A stretch of DNA of 55,376 bases from Pseudomonadota bacterium (GTDB lineage Bacteria; Pseudomonadota; Alphaproteobacteria; Acetobacterales; Acetobacteraceae). How positions within the stretch are numbered: the stretch's first letter is position 1; each line of letters begins with the position of its first letter. The position numbers were made by a program, and so were the translations under genes. Positions 17,092 to 26,560 of this stretch are shown here, one piece after another. The stretch is taken from NCBI GenBank assembly GCA_021847995.1, contig JAJZNE010000145.1, positions 1-55,376 of the forward strand, in the 5' to 3' direction. Below the pieces are notes generated by a model, which saw only the letters and a list, made by a program, of their open reading frames with translations, did no database searches and had not been told where the DNA came from.

Positions 17092-19035
17092 TCAGCCCGC
17101 CTTCTGCACCCGCATGTACCACTCGACGGCCCGGCGCACCTGCCGTTCGGTATAGCCGCGCGCATGCATCCGGGCGACGAAATCGGAATGCTTGCGCTCC
17201 ATCTCCGCGTCCTTCTTGGCCGCGAAGCTGATGACCGGCAGCAGATCTTCCACCTGGCTGAACATCCGCTTCTCGATCACTTCGCGGATCTTGGCGTAGT
17301 CGGTCCAGCGCGGCATCCGCCCGCCGTTCGATGCCTGGACGCGCAGGCAGTGCTTCACCACGTCGTTGCGGAAGTCCTTGGGGTTGCTGATCCCCGCCGG
17401 CTTCTCGATCTTGGTCAGCTCCGCGTTCAGCTCCTCGCGGCTCATCAGGATGCCGGTGTCGGGATCCTTGAAGTCCTGGTCCTCGATCCAGCGGTCGGCC
17501 ACGGCGATGTAGCGCTCGAACACGTTCTGGCCATAGTCGCTGTAGGATTCCAGATAGGCCTTCTGGATCTCCTTGCCGATGAATTCGGCGTAGCGGGGCG
17601 CGAGCACGGTCTTGAGGGTGTTGAGCAGCCGACGCTCCATCTCCTCCGGGAACTGCTCGTTGCGGACCGCCTTCTCCAGCACAAACATCAGATGCACCGG
17701 ATCGGCCGCGACTTCCGACGCATCGTGGTTGAAGGTCTGGCTCAGCACCTTGAAGGCGAAGCGGGTGGAGATGCCGGCCATGCCCTCGTCGATGCCGGCG
17801 GCATCGCGGTACTCCTGCGTCGAACGCGCCTGCGGATCCTGCTCCTTGATGTTCTCGCCATCATAGACGCGCATCTTGGAGAACAGATTGGAGTTCGGAT
17901 GGTCCTTCAGCCGCGACAGGACGGAGAAGCGGGCCAGCATCTCGATGGTACCGGGCGCACAGGGCGCGCTGGCCAGTTCGGAATTCTCCAGCATCTTGCG
18001 ATAGATGCGCTCCTCCTCCGAGACGCGCAGGCAGTAGGGCACCTTGACGACGAAGATCCGGTCGATGAACGCCTCGTTGGTGCGGTTGTTCTTGAACGCC
18101 ACCCATTCCGATTCGTTGGAATGCGCCAGAATGACGCCATGGAACGGCATCGCGCCGATGTTCTCGGTGCCGACGTAGTTGCCCTCCTGCGTCGCCGTCA
18201 GCAGCGGGTGCAGCATTTTGATCGGCGCCTTGAACATCTCGATGAATTCCAGGACGCCCTGGGTGGTACGGTTGAGGCCGCCGGAATAGCTGTAGGCGTC
18301 GGGATCGCTCTGGGAGAACATCTCAAGCTTGCGGATATCGACCTTGCCGACCAGGGAGGAGATGTCCTGATTGTTCTCGTCGCCTGGTTCGGTCTTGGCG
18401 ATGGCGATCTGCCGGATCCGCGACGGCATCAGGCGGGCGACCGAGAAGCGGCCGATATCGCCGTCGAATTCGGCCAGTCGCTTCGCCGCCCAGGGCGACA
18501 TCGGGCCGCGCACCGCGCGCGGCGGGATGCCGTATTCCTGCTGCACCGCCGCCGCCATCTCCTCGCTCGCAAACAGGCCGAGCGGGCTTTCGAACACCGG
18601 ACTTATGTCCTTGCCCGCCTTCAGCACGAAGATCGGCTCATGCTCCATCAGCGCCTTGATGCGCTCCGCCAGCGAGGACTTGCCGCCGCCGACAGGGCCG
18701 AGCAGGTAGAGGATCTGCCGCCGCTCCTCCAGCCCCTGGCTCGCGTGGCGCAGAAAGCCGACGATCCGCTCAATCGTCTCCTCCATGCCGTAGAATTCCG
18801 AGAAGGCCGGATAGCGCGCGATCGTACGGTTGCCGAAAATACGGCCGAGCCGCGGGTCTTTCGCGGTATCCACGATCTCGGGCTCGCCGATCGCACGCAG
18901 CAGCCGCTCGGCGGCCGAGGCATAGGTGGCGGCGTCGTCGCGGCAGAGGCGCAGATACGCCTCCAGGCTCATCTCCGCGTCGCGGCGGCCCTCGTAGATC
19001 TTGGCGAAAAGGTCACGCACCGAGTCGAGAGGCAT
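17092..19035 (-). CDS. prkA: PrkA family serine protein kinase
   Basis: A 647-aa PrkA/YeaG protein of usual length. An AAA-like N-terminal domain has Walker A GPVGGGKSSLAERIK near residue 108. The C-terminal PrkA domain contains the family's kinase-like region (RVYDGENIKEQDPQARSTQEYRD and MRVQKAG at the end). It governs adaptation to starvation and nitrogen or acid stress in enterobacteria. It is the first gene of the prkA-DUF444-spoVR operon, with ATG at 19035 and a GGAGAG site upstream. A 443-bp region with a palindrome lies ahead of it. Confidence 0.96.
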   Translation of the reverse strand: MPLDSVRDLFAKIYEGRRDAEMSLEAYLRLCRDDAATYASAAERLLRAIGEPEIVDTAKDPRLGRIFGNRTIARYPAFSEFYGMEETIERIVGFLRHASQGLEERRQILYLLGPVGGGKSSLAERIKALMEHEPIFVLKAGKDISPVFESPLGLFASEEMAAAVQQEYGIPPRAVRGPMSPWAAKRLAEFDGDIGRFSVARLMPSRIRQIAIAKTEPGDENNQDISSLVGKVDIRKLEMFSQSDPDAYSYSGGLNRTTQGVLEFIEMFKAPIKMLHPLLTATQEGNYVGTENIGAMPFHGVILAHSNESEWVAFKNNRTNEAFIDRIFVVKVPYCLRVSEEERIYRKMLENSELASAPCAPGTIEMLARFSVLSRLKDHPNSNLFSKMRVYDGENIKEQDPQARSTQEYRDAAGIDEGMAGISTRFAFKVLSQTFNHDASEVAADPVHLMFVLEKAVRNEQFPEEMERRLLNTLKTVLAPRYAEFIGKEIQKAYLESYSDYGQNVFERYIAVADRWIEDQDFKDPDTGILMSREELNAELTKIEKPAGISNPKDFRNDVVKHCLRVQASNGGRMPRWTDYAKIREVIEKRMFSQVEDLLPVISFAAKKDAEMERKHSDFVARMHARGYTERQVRRAVEWYMRVQKAG

Positions 19036-19478
19036 CGACGGCTCTCCTGTCAGTCAGCACGCACGTCTCCCCTGCTCCGGCACCCGCGTCAGGATAGGGG
19101 TTCGGCCGCGTCGCTCCCGCTTCAGCCGGGACATCGCCCACGCCCATTGGGCGGTTGCAAGCGACGGCAGCCAATCATGGATCAATGAGCAACCAGGGGC
19201 TACTTCAAAAGAGCAGAAATCCCCTGATGGCGTGTTGTTAATTCGCGAGTTAACCGTAAAATTCCTGCGGCTCTGTGGCGACAGTGCAACCCTGTAACGC
19301 CCCCTGTCCACAAGGTTTGCGCAAGCCGCCTCATTGCGCCCTTCACGTCGGCGCGCGCGTGCAAACTTCAAGTCCCGCTCGCTCAAGAGTTGCAGCATTG
19401 CCGGCTCGCGTCCAGCAAATTCCGGCGACCGCCCGGCCAGCGGCGGCGGCGCACCGCCCCGCCGGCCGTCCCCGTTCT
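19036..19478. other. Regulatory region upstream of prkA operon
   Basis: This 443-bp gap lies between the prkA start and the stop of the next minus-strand gene. It carries the promoter region of the prkA operon and one clear near-palindrome at 19237-19254. Its AT content around 19195-19265 is well above that of the flanks. A minus-strand ORF from 19398 to 19054 (114 codons) has no recognisable motif and lies across the region, so I do not call it. Confidence 0.5.
19237..19254. promoter_or_regulatory. Imperfect 18-bp palindrome, possible operator
   Basis: The sequence GTTAATTCGCGAGTTAAC reads the same on both strands except for one base pair (positions 6 and 13). It has GTTAA/TTAAC arms around a TCGCGA core. 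It lies about 200 bp upstream of the prkA start in an AT-enriched patch, so it could bind a dimeric regulator. No regulator gene is adjacent. Confidence 0.4.
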
Positions 19479-19919
19479 CTATTGCGAATTGCTGCTGGCG
19501 CCGCCGTTGCCGACCGATCCGCCGCTGCCCTCGCCCCCGCTGCCCTGGCCGCCGGGCCGGCTGCCGTTGTCGCCGGCCCCCTGGCCGCTGCCCGGGCCGC
19601 CCTGGCCCGTCTGCGTCACCGCGGTGATCGAGTCGGGGTTGACCACCATCATCACCGGCTGGCCTTCGGCATTCCTGGCGCGAACCAGGAACGACTCCGG
19701 CATCACGCGAATGTCGGTGAAGCCGGCCTTGCCGAGATCCTGCTTCAGGCGCTGCTCCAGCTCGCCCCCGCTCATCTGGCCTGACTTTGCGCCGGTCTTG
19801 AACTGCTGGTTGTGCTGGTTCTGCTGGCCCTCCTGGGCGTTCTGTGCCCAGGCCGGGACCGGCATGGGCAACGTGACGATCGCGGCCGTCAGGGCCGCGG
19901 CAACGGCGAGAGCTTGCAT
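19479..19919 (-). CDS. Small secreted protein with Gly/Ser-rich tail
   Basis: A 146-aa protein with a Sec signal peptide (cleavage after AWA near residue 25). A Gln/Asn-rich spacer (NAQEGQQNQHNQQF) leads to a small alpha/beta region, residues about 48-95, containing LEQRLKQDLGKAGFTDIRVMPESFLVRARN. The last 45 residues are almost entirely Gly, Ser, Asn and Gln. The central region resembles a PepSY-like or BON-like fold, but I cannot assign it. The ATG at 19919 is chosen because it starts the signal peptide. Function unknown. Confidence 0.7.
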   Translation of the reverse strand: MQALAVAAALTAAIVTLPMPVPAWAQNAQEGQQNQHNQQFKTGAKSGQMSGGELEQRLKQDLGKAGFTDIRVMPESFLVRARNAEGQPVMMVVNPDSITAVTQTGQGGPGSGQGAGDNGSRPGGQGSGGEGSGGSVGNGGASSNSQ

Positions 19920-20077
19920 GTCTGTTTCTCCTGCACGCCACGTGGCGCTGCCATGCAAGATCCCGGCCGTCCGCTGGTTGCCTCGGGCACCCGATCGCAT
20001 TCCCGTGCCCGCCGTCGCGACCCGCGGGCCGGGGGCGGGATTTTCGAGTCGCCGCCGGCCCTGCTATGAGGAGGCCC

Positions 20078-21256
20078 ATGAGAAAGGACGCGCCCACGCC
20101 GGACCTCGCACCTGTCGTCACCCAGGACCTTTCCGCCGCCGCCCTGTTGGCGCGTGCGCGTGCGCTCCAGCCCCTGCTGCGCGCCGCCGCGCCGCGGATC
20201 GAGGCGGCCCGCGAACTTCCCCCCGACGTGCTCGATGCGCTGCATGATGCCGGCCTGTTCCGCCTGCTCATCCCGCGCGACCTCGGCGGTGCCGAGACCG
20301 ACCTGATCACCCTCGCGCGCGTGATCGAAACGGTCGCGGAGGCCGATGCCAGTTGCGCCTGGTGCCTCGGCCAAGCCGCCGGCTGCGCCATGTCCGCAGC
20401 CTATCTGCCGCGTGCGGCGGCGTGGGAGGCGTTCGGGCGCGACCGGCGCGCCGTGCTCGCCTGGGGCGCCGGCATTGGCGGGGAGGCGGTGGCGGACGGC
20501 GAGGGCTGGCGCGTGACCGGACGCTGGATGTTCGCCTCCGGTGCCCGCCATGCGACGCTGCTCGGCGCGCAATGCCAGCTTGCCGGGCGGGAGGGCGAGG
20601 TACGAACCTTCATCTTTCCGCGCGCCCGGGCAGAGCTGATCGACTCATGGCATGTCGTCGGCCTGCGCGGTACCGGCAGCGATGGCTATGCCGTCAGGGA
20701 CCTGTTCATCCCCGATACCCATGGGCTCGACCGAAATGTACCGGCTCCGCGGCCAGGGCCGCTCTATCGCGTGCCGCTGGTGCAGTGCTTCCCGATCACC
20801 TTCGGGGCGGTGGCGCTTGGCATCGCGCGCGCGATGCTGGATGCCTTCACCGGCCTTGCCGCGGACAAATCCCCCCGCGGCGCCGGCCGCATGCGCGAAA
20901 ATGCCGCCGTGCAGGGCCTGCTCGGCCAGATGGAGGGACGGCTGCGCGCCGCCCGCAGCTTCCTGATGAGCACGACCGCAGAGATCTGGGCGGACCTGGA
21001 AGCCGGGCAGCCGCTCAGCCATGCCCATTCGCTCGCCATCCGCCTCTCCTCCACCCATGCCATCCACGAGTCGCTGGCGGTGACGGACTCCGCCTATCAT
21101 GAGGCGGGGGCAACGGCGATCTTCGAACAGGGGCCGTTCGAGCGGCGGCTGCGCGACATGCACGCCGTCGCCCAGCAAATCCAGGGCCGGCGGGCCAATT
21201 TCGAACTGGTCGGTCGCCACCTGCTCGGCATGACCGACGCGCCGCTGTTCTTTTAG
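20078..21256 (+). CDS. Acyl-CoA dehydrogenase-fold flavin-dependent monooxygenase
   Basis: A 392-aa protein of the Acyl-CoA_dh_2 (DszC/HsaA/HpaB-like) group. The helical N-terminal domain (LPPDVLDALHDAGLFRLLIPRDLGG) and mid-domain WRVTGRWMFASGARHATLLGA are typical, as is DSWHVVGLRGTGSDGYAV. The C-terminal HAVAQQIQGRRANFELVGRH matches monooxygenase members rather than beta-oxidation dehydrogenases, which use a catalytic Glu. It probably needs reduced flavin from a partner reductase; the substrate is unknown. ATG 20078 is set by GAGGAGG. The last codons and stop lie in the first of a run of 18-bp repeats. Confidence 0.85.
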   Translation: MRKDAPTPDLAPVVTQDLSAAALLARARALQPLLRAAAPRIEAARELPPDVLDALHDAGLFRLLIPRDLGGAETDLITLARVIETVAEADASCAWCLGQAAGCAMSAAYLPRAAAWEAFGRDRRAVLAWGAGIGGEAVADGEGWRVTGRWMFASGARHATLLGAQCQLAGREGEVRTFIFPRARAELIDSWHVVGLRGTGSDGYAVRDLFIPDTHGLDRNVPAPRPGPLYRVPLVQCFPITFGAVALGIARAMLDAFTGLAADKSPRGAGRMRENAAVQGLLGQMEGRLRAARSFLMSTTAEIWADLEAGQPLSHAHSLAIRLSSTHAIHESLAVTDSAYHEAGATAIFEQGPFERRLRDMHAVAQQIQGRRANFELVGRHLLGMTDAPLFF

Positions 21257-21332
21257 GCAAGGCTGTTTTTTAGACAAGGCTGTTCTTTTAGGCAAGGCTG
21301 TTCTTTTAGGCAAGGCTGTTCTTTTAGGCAAA
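21244..21332 (+). repeat. Tandem 18-bp repeats at the end of the monooxygenase gene
   Basis: Five head-to-tail copies of GCTGTTCTTTTAGGCAAG. Copies 1, 3 and 4 match exactly; copy 2 lacks one base and has a substitution (17 bp); copy 5 ends in AAA. Copy 1 contains the last three codons (Leu-Phe-Phe) and stop of the preceding gene, so the stop region was duplicated outward. A fragment GCTG follows. These are probably slipped-strand duplications. Confidence 0.9.
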
Positions 21333-21398
21333 GCTGCGGCAGCGGCCGCGACGCCGCTGCCGAATGCCTGGAATCGGGGCAGCGGGGCGCGGGGCGCC

Positions 21399-21827
21399 CT
21401 ATTCCGCCACCACCTCCCCGGAACCACCGAACTCTGCCGGAAAATCCTTCAGTTTCGGCAGGCCGTCGCGCATCGGCAGCACGGTCTCAGCATAGTTCAC
21501 ATGTACTTGAGGCACAAACTTCAAATCCGGGAGGGTGGCAGAAAAGACATCGACCATGTTGAGCGGCGGATGGGTCGTCATGAGATGGCCGCCGCAGCGC
21601 CGACAATACTTGCGGTAACTCATTTCCGTCTTGTTGTAGGTCGCGATGTCTTCTGCACCCCTGGTCACCTCCACCGAATCCGGCGACCACAGCGTGAAGG
21701 CATTCACCGGCCCGCCGGACCACGACCGGCACGAGCGGCAATGGCAGTAGCCCATCGCACTCGGTTCCCCGTTCGCGCGGAGTTCCACCGCGCCGCAGAA
21801 GCAGGCGCCGACATACGAAGCACTCAC
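21399..21827 (-). CDS. GFA (CENP-V) family zinc protein
   Basis: A 142-aa glutathione-dependent formaldehyde-activating-like protein. It has zinc-binding Cys clusters at GACFCGAVEL, YCHCRSCRSW and YCRRCGGHLM, the GFA/CENP-V fold signature. Members are mostly of unknown substrate; some bind glutathione or S-hydroxymethyl-glutathione. I prefer the GTG at 21827 because GGAGGGAG lies 4 nt upstream; an ATG five codons earlier would overlap that site. It follows the ABC transporter operon on the same strand by 28 bp and may be co-transcribed with it, or be an independent gene. Confidence 0.85.
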   Translation of the reverse strand: MSASYVGACFCGAVELRANGEPSAMGYCHCRSCRSWSGGPVNAFTLWSPDSVEVTRGAEDIATYNKTEMSYRKYCRRCGGHLMTTHPPLNMVDVFSATLPDLKFVPQVHVNYAETVLPMRDGLPKLKDFPAEFGGSGEVVAE

Positions 21828-21855
21828 GGCTCTCCCTCCCATTCCGTTGCCTCAG

Positions 21856-22806
21856 TTAGACCGTCTGGCGACCTTTGGACAACGCCAGCACCATGATGAT
21901 GATAAGGCCGGTGATGATGTAGCGCAGCCCCGCGCCCACGCCGAAGACATTCAGCATGGTCACGATCAGATAGAGAAACAGCGAGGCGGTCCAGATCCCG
22001 GCGACGGTCGCCTGCCCGCCGGCGATGCTGCTGCCGCCCAGCACCACCACGGCGATCGACATGAGCAGGAAATCCTCCGCCATGTTGAGCGACGCGCCGC
22101 CCGAATAGGCGGCCAGCAGCAGCCCTGCCACCGCGGCCAGCAGCGCCGAGACGACATAGACCAGGATCAGCGTCCGCCCGACCCGGATGCCGGCCAGATA
22201 AGCGGCGCGGGCGTTCTGGCCGACCGCCAGCACCGAACGTCCGAACACCGAACGGGCGAGCACTACCGCGACCAGCGCCGCCACGGCCAGGAACGCAAGC
22301 GCGATCACCGGCACGCCCAGCACCCGCGCAAGGCTTGCTGCCAGCAGCAGCGGCGCGGGCTTGGCGGTCGAGCCGCGGGAATAGGCGATCGTCATCGACT
22401 GCATGACGAAGCCGGCCGCGAGCGTCGCGATCATCGGCGGGATGTTGAGACCGCGGATCAGCACGACGTTGGCGAGGCCGGCCGCCAGCCCGACGCCGAG
22501 GGCAACGGCAATGCCGAGCGGCAGGCCGGCATCCTGTGCCCGCATCACCCCCATCGAAAGATAGCCGGCGAGCGTCATCACGGACGGAATCGAAAGGTCG
22601 ATATTGCCGGGGCCGGCAGCGATCACGAGCATCTGACCGATGCCGACGATGACGTAGAAGGTGGCAAAGCCGAAGGCGGTGCTCAGCGTCTCCCCGGCGC
22701 CGCGCCCGGCGACGCTCGCCGCCGTCAGCGCCCAGACGATGATCGCGCCGAGCAGCGACCACACGAACGGCCGCGCATCCAGCCAGGACCGCAGCCCGGG
22801 CTTCAT
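21856..22806 (-). CDS. Sugar-type ABC transporter permease 2
   Basis: A 316-aa inner-membrane permease of the RbsC/XylH (CUT2) family. About eight to ten hydrophobic segments are visible; hallmark regions are GNIDLSIPSVMTLAGY, RGLNIPPMIATLAAGFV and SIAVVVLGGSSIAGGQ. The ATG at 22806 overlaps the stop of the first permease gene (ATGA), so the two permeases are translationally coupled. Together they form a heterodimeric channel, instead of the usual homodimer in classical RbsC systems. Confidence 0.92.
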   Translation of the reverse strand: MKPGLRSWLDARPFVWSLLGAIIVWALTAASVAGRGAGETLSTAFGFATFYVIVGIGQMLVIAAGPGNIDLSIPSVMTLAGYLSMGVMRAQDAGLPLGIAVALGVGLAAGLANVVLIRGLNIPPMIATLAAGFVMQSMTIAYSRGSTAKPAPLLLAASLARVLGVPVIALAFLAVAALVAVVLARSVFGRSVLAVGQNARAAYLAGIRVGRTLILVYVVSALLAAVAGLLLAAYSGGASLNMAEDFLLMSIAVVVLGGSSIAGGQATVAGIWTASLFLYLIVTMLNVFGVGAGLRYIITGLIIIMVLALSKGRQTV

Positions 22807-23771
22807 CGTGCCGCCCGACGCTGCACGGCGCGCAGGCCCAGCACGACGATCAGGATCACGCCCTGCACGCCGAGTTGCCAGTCGGTCGAGACGTTCATGA
22901 ACGACAGCAGCGATCCGGTCAGCAGCATGATGAACGCCCCCAGCACCGCCCCTGTCGGTGCCACCACGCCGCCGACGAACTCGCCGCCGCCGACGATCAC
23001 CGCGGCGATCGAGAGCAGCGTATAGGGTGTGCCGAAATTGGCGTCCCCCGTGGTGTTGAGGCCGGTCAGCAGCAGACCGGCACAGACCCCGAACACCCCG
23101 GCCAGCCCGTACAGCACCGCCCGCCCGACCAGCAGCGACCAGCCGGCACGGGCCACCGCCTGCGGCGCGCCCCCCATGCCGCGCAGGACCACGCCGTAGG
23201 AGGAGCGCATGAACAGGACATGGCCGAGCACCGCCAGACCGGCGGCGAACACCACCGGCAGCGGCACCAGCGGCGGACGCAGCCGCACCAGCGCCGCCAG
23301 CCAGGCCGGCGACGATCCGCCCGGCGTCGGCAGAATGAGCAGCGCGAAGCCGAGCCAGACGAAGGACGCACCGAGCGTCACCACGATCGAGGGCAGGCGG
23401 CGTGCGGCGATGAACGCGCCCATGCCGGCATAGGCCAGCACGCACAGCGCCAGCGCCGCCGTCCCTGCCGCTGGCTGCTCCACCAGCAGCCGCGCCGACA
23501 GCACGTTGACCAGGCCGATGAACGGCCCGAGACCGAGATCGATATCGCTGGCCGCGATCACGCAGAGCTGGGCCATCGCCGCGAACATCAGCGGCAGGGC
23601 GAAATTCAGCAGCAGCCGCAGGCCGACATAGCTCATCGCCCGCGGCTGGAGATGGAAGATCACGCCGAGCATGATCGCGAGTGCCACCGCCGGCAGCAGC
23701 ACCCGCAGGCCGCCGCCCACCCGCGCGCGCCACGGCACCACCGCTCGCGCCGCCGCCGCGTCAGGCGGCAT
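22803..23771 (-). CDS. Sugar-type ABC transporter permease 1
   Basis: A 322-aa CUT2-family permease, paralogous to the following one. Key segments are [36 protein letters not shown] and [17 protein letters not shown], in the same order as in permease 2. I give the ATG at 23771, but a GTG at 23786 with GAGGAG about 10 nt upstream is equally possible. It overlaps the ATPase gene slightly. Both permeases lack a predicted N-terminal signal. Confidence 0.9.
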   Translation of the reverse strand: MPPDAAAARAVVPWRARVGGGLRVLLPAVALAIMLGVIFHLQPRAMSYVGLRLLLNFALPLMFAAMAQLCVIAASDIDLGLGPFIGLVNVLSARLLVEQPAAGTAALALCVLAYAGMGAFIAARRLPSIVVTLGASFVWLGFALLILPTPGGSSPAWLAALVRLRPPLVPLPVVFAAGLAVLGHVLFMRSSYGVVLRGMGGAPQAVARAGWSLLVGRAVLYGLAGVFGVCAGLLLTGLNTTGDANFGTPYTLLSIAAVIVGGGEFVGGVVAPTGAVLGAFIMLLTGSLLSFMNVSTDWQLGVQGVILIVVLGLRAVQRRAAR

Positions 23772-25224
23772 CGGCGAAGGAGGCACGCAGCACCCGCTCC
23801 TCGGTCAGGGCCTCGCGCTCGATCTGCTCGGTGATGGCACCCCGGTAGAACACATAGGTCCGGTCGCAGTGTTCAAGCTCCTGCATCTCGGTGGTGTAGA
23901 GCAGGACGGTGCGGCCGCGGGCGGCCTGGTCGCGGATGGCGGCGAACAACTCGCGTTTGGTTCCGACATCGACGCCGCGCATCGGATCATCGAGCAGCAG
24001 CACCTCGGCGCCCGAGGCGAAGGCGCGTGCGATCAGCACTTTCTGCTGGTTGCCGCCGGACAGGCTGAGGATCGGCTGCGCCACGTCCGGGGTGCGGATA
24101 CCGAGCCGCGAGCGCCAGTGATCGGCAAGCGTGCGTTCGGCCCGGGGCGCGAGAAAACCCGCCCGGGCCAGTTGCGCCAGCAGGCCGATGGTGAGGTTGT
24201 GGCCGATCGACCAGAGCGGGAACACGCCCTCCCGCGGCCGATCGCCGCTGACATAGGCGGCGCGGCCCGCGACCCGCGCGCCGGCGGCTTCCGCCCCCTG
24301 TGCGACGGCGAACAGGCGCAGCAGGGCATCGCGCTGCCCGTGTCCGTCCAGCCCCGCCAGTCCCACCACTTCCCCGGCCCGCGCGGTCAGCGCCTTGCCG
24401 TCGGGAAAGGCCAGTTCCGCCCGCACGGTCGCCGCCGCAGCGGCGACAAGGACGCCGCCGGCGCCGGCCGCGGCACCGCCGGTTGCCCCCATGTGTTCGA
24501 CGAGGCGCGCCTCGGTGAGCACCGCGGCATCTTCGCGCGCTACCACCTGCCCGTCGCGCAGCACCGCGACGCGGTCGGTGTGCGCGAGGATTTCCTTGAG
24601 CCGGTGCGAGATGAACACGCACGCGAGTCCGCCCGCGGCGGCGCGGCGCGTGAACTGAAGCAATTGTTCGGCGGCGCGCGCGCCGAGCGAGGAGGTCGGT
24701 TCGTCCAGGATCACCAGCCGCAGCCGGTGATCGTGCTCGGTGAAGGCGCGTGCGATCTCCACCATCTGTCGCCGGCCGATCGGCAGGTCGCCGACCACGG
24801 CATCGGTGTCGATGGCATTACCGGGGAAAATCCCGTCGAGCGCGGCGCGGATCAGCCGCCGTGCCTGCCGCGGCCACGCGAGGCCGCTCAGACCGTGATG
24901 CAGGATACGGACATTCTCATACACCCGCAGATTGGGGCAGAGCGAGAGTTCCTGGAAGACGCAGTTGATGCCGAGCGCATGAGCGCGCCGCACGTCATAG
25001 CCGCCGCGCTCGATCTGCCCGGCAATGCCGATGGTGCCTTCATCCGGCGTGACGGTGCCGGCGAGCACCTGCATCAGGGTGCTCTTGCCGGCGCCGTTGT
25101 GTCCGACGATGCCGAGAATCTCGCCGGCCTCGATATCGAGATCGACGCCGGCGAGGGCTCGCACCGCACCGAACCGCCTGGCGATGCCGCGCAGGCGGAC
25201 CAGCGGTTCGGCCGCCTTCAGCAT
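23761..25224 (-). CDS. Sugar-type ABC transporter ATP-binding protein (two domains)
   Basis: A 487-aa RbsA/MglA-type ATPase with two nucleotide-binding domains. Domain 1 has Walker [10 protein letters not shown], Walker [12 protein letters not shown], and a degenerate signature [14 protein letters not shown]. Domain 2 lacks a canonical Walker A ([10 protein letters not shown]), but keeps the signature [14 protein letters not shown] and Walker [13 protein letters not shown]. This asymmetry is typical of CUT2 ATPases. The ATG at 25224 follows the binding-protein gene by 16 bp. It drives uptake through permeases 1 and 2. Confidence 0.93.
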   Translation of the reverse strand: MLKAAEPLVRLRGIARRFGAVRALAGVDLDIEAGEILGIVGHNGAGKSTLMQVLAGTVTPDEGTIGIAGQIERGGYDVRRAHALGINCVFQELSLCPNLRVYENVRILHHGLSGLAWPRQARRLIRAALDGIFPGNAIDTDAVVGDLPIGRRQMVEIARAFTEHDHRLRLVILDEPTSSLGARAAEQLLQFTRRAAAGGLACVFISHRLKEILAHTDRVAVLRDGQVVAREDAAVLTEARLVEHMGATGGAAAGAGGVLVAAAAATVRAELAFPDGKALTARAGEVVGLAGLDGHGQRDALLRLFAVAQGAEAAGARVAGRAAYVSGDRPREGVFPLWSIGHNLTIGLLAQLARAGFLAPRAERTLADHWRSRLGIRTPDVAQPILSLSGGNQQKVLIARAFASGAEVLLLDDPMRGVDVGTKRELFAAIRDQAARGRTVLLYTTEMQELEHCDRTYVFYRGAITEQIEREALTEERVLRASFADAA

Positions 25225-25240
25225 GGCAAGGCGATGCCCG

Positions 25241-26329
25241 TCACATATCCCCTGCCTTGGCGACCGGAGAGGTCGGCAGCGGCTTGCCCGCTGCGTTCGC
25301 ATCGATCACTTCCGCCGCCCAGGCCTGGGTATAGACCGGGGTTGCGACCGAACCGGGCGGCATCACCTTGAGCCATGCATCGAGTTCGTCCTTGCGGATG
25401 ACCGGCAGCGGCAGGGTGACCATGTTCGGCACCTTCTTGCCGGCGAGCACCTGCTGCGCCACCCAGAACGCGACCGACGCACAGCCGGGCGCAGAGGAGA
25501 CCGAGAAAGTGTCATAGTTCGGGTTCTGCTTCAGCAGATCCGCCCACAGCGCCAGTTCGTCCTGGCGGTTGCCGAACACGATCAGCGGCGTCGGCCGGCC
25601 GGCGGCCTTGAACGCCTCGTAGGTGCCCCAGCCATCGCCGCCCTGCGTCACCACCCCCTCGATCGGCGGCAGGCTGGGCAGGACGCTCGCCACTTCCTTC
25701 TGCGCGATCGTCTGCGTCCAGTTACCATGCACCGAGCCCGCGATCCTGACACCCGGCGATTTGGCGAATTCCTCGGTGATGCCCTTGTGGATGTCGTCAT
25801 CGACGGAGACGCCGGCGATTCCGCGCACCTCCAGCACATTGCCCTTGCCATTCAGATGGCTGGCGACGAAACCCGCCTCCTGGCGGCCCATGCTCACGTA
25901 GTCATATGCCACCTTGTAGGCGCATGGCGCGGTGGCAAGGCCGTCGAACACGACGACGACGATGTGCTGGTCGCAGGCTTCCTGGATCACGCCGTTGAGC
26001 GCGGTCGGCGAAGCGGCGTTGATGACGATGGCGTCCCAGCCCTCGACGATCAGGCTCTCGATCTGGTTGGCCTGCTCGGGCGCCGAGGCGTTGGCGTTCA
26101 CCACTTTCGCCGCCTTGATGACATGGTTCTGCACCGCCTCCGAGGTGGCGCGGTCCCATGTTTTCAGCATCTGCTGACGCCAGGAATTGCCCGCGTAGGA
26201 ATTGCTGAGCGCGATTTTCTTGCCCGATGTGTCGCCGGTGGCAACCCCCTCCTGCGCCCGCGCCACGCCGGCCGTGGCGAGCACCAGCACCGCCGCGGCG
26301 GCCAGCAAGCCATTGCGAAAGGCACGCAT
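25241..26329 (-). CDS. Sugar-type ABC transporter substrate-binding protein
   Basis: A 362-aa periplasmic binding protein of the RbsB-like peripla_BP_4 family. Signal peptide covers residues 1-25 (cleavage near ARAQE). Mature features: [17 protein letters not shown] at the N-lobe, [25 protein letters not shown], and [14 protein letters not shown]. It opens a four-gene transporter operon (binding protein, ATPase, permease 1, permease 2). A GGAGGAAG site precedes the ATG. The substrate is unknown; RbsB-like proteins bind pentoses, hexoses, autoinducer-2, nucleosides or polyols. Confidence 0.92.
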   Translation of the reverse strand: MRAFRNGLLAAAAVLVLATAGVARAQEGVATGDTSGKKIALSNSYAGNSWRQQMLKTWDRATSEAVQNHVIKAAKVVNANASAPEQANQIESLIVEGWDAIVINAASPTALNGVIQEACDQHIVVVVFDGLATAPCAYKVAYDYVSMGRQEAGFVASHLNGKGNVLEVRGIAGVSVDDDIHKGITEEFAKSPGVRIAGSVHGNWTQTIAQKEVASVLPSLPPIEGVVTQGGDGWGTYEAFKAAGRPTPLIVFGNRQDELALWADLLKQNPNYDTFSVSSAPGCASVAFWVAQQVLAGKKVPNMVTLPLPVIRKDELDAWLKVMPPGSVATPVYTQAWAAEVIDANAAGKPLPTSPVAKAGDM

Positions 26330-26560
26330 CCGCTTCCTCCTCCTGCTCTTGTCCGACTATTCTTCACCGTGGCGGCGCGGCAGGCAAGGTGCAACCGCCT
26401 GCGCCGCCGACAAAGCCGGCGTCGTGATCCGTGCTCGACAGCCAATTCGACGCCGGTGCATCACCATCGGCCCCGCCCGGCCCGGAGAAGCGGCCGCCCA
26501 CGCGCCGATCAGCCCGATCACCTCGGCGGCGGCATCATCGCGGCCGGCACGCAGCATGGT

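Noticed and set aside
19155..19174. Possible sigma-54 promoter (TGGC...TTGC on the minus strand) upstream of prkA
   Set aside because: The spacing between the GG and GC elements is 12 bases instead of the required 10.
19054..19398. Minus-strand ORF of 114 codons upstream of prkA
   Set aside because: No recognisable domain or ribosome-binding site, and it would occupy the region expected to hold the prkA promoter.
26357..26557. Minus-strand ORF of 66 codons between the aminotransferases and the binding-protein gene
   Set aside because: No ribosome-binding site or conserved feature; it lies in the likely promoter region of the ABC operon.
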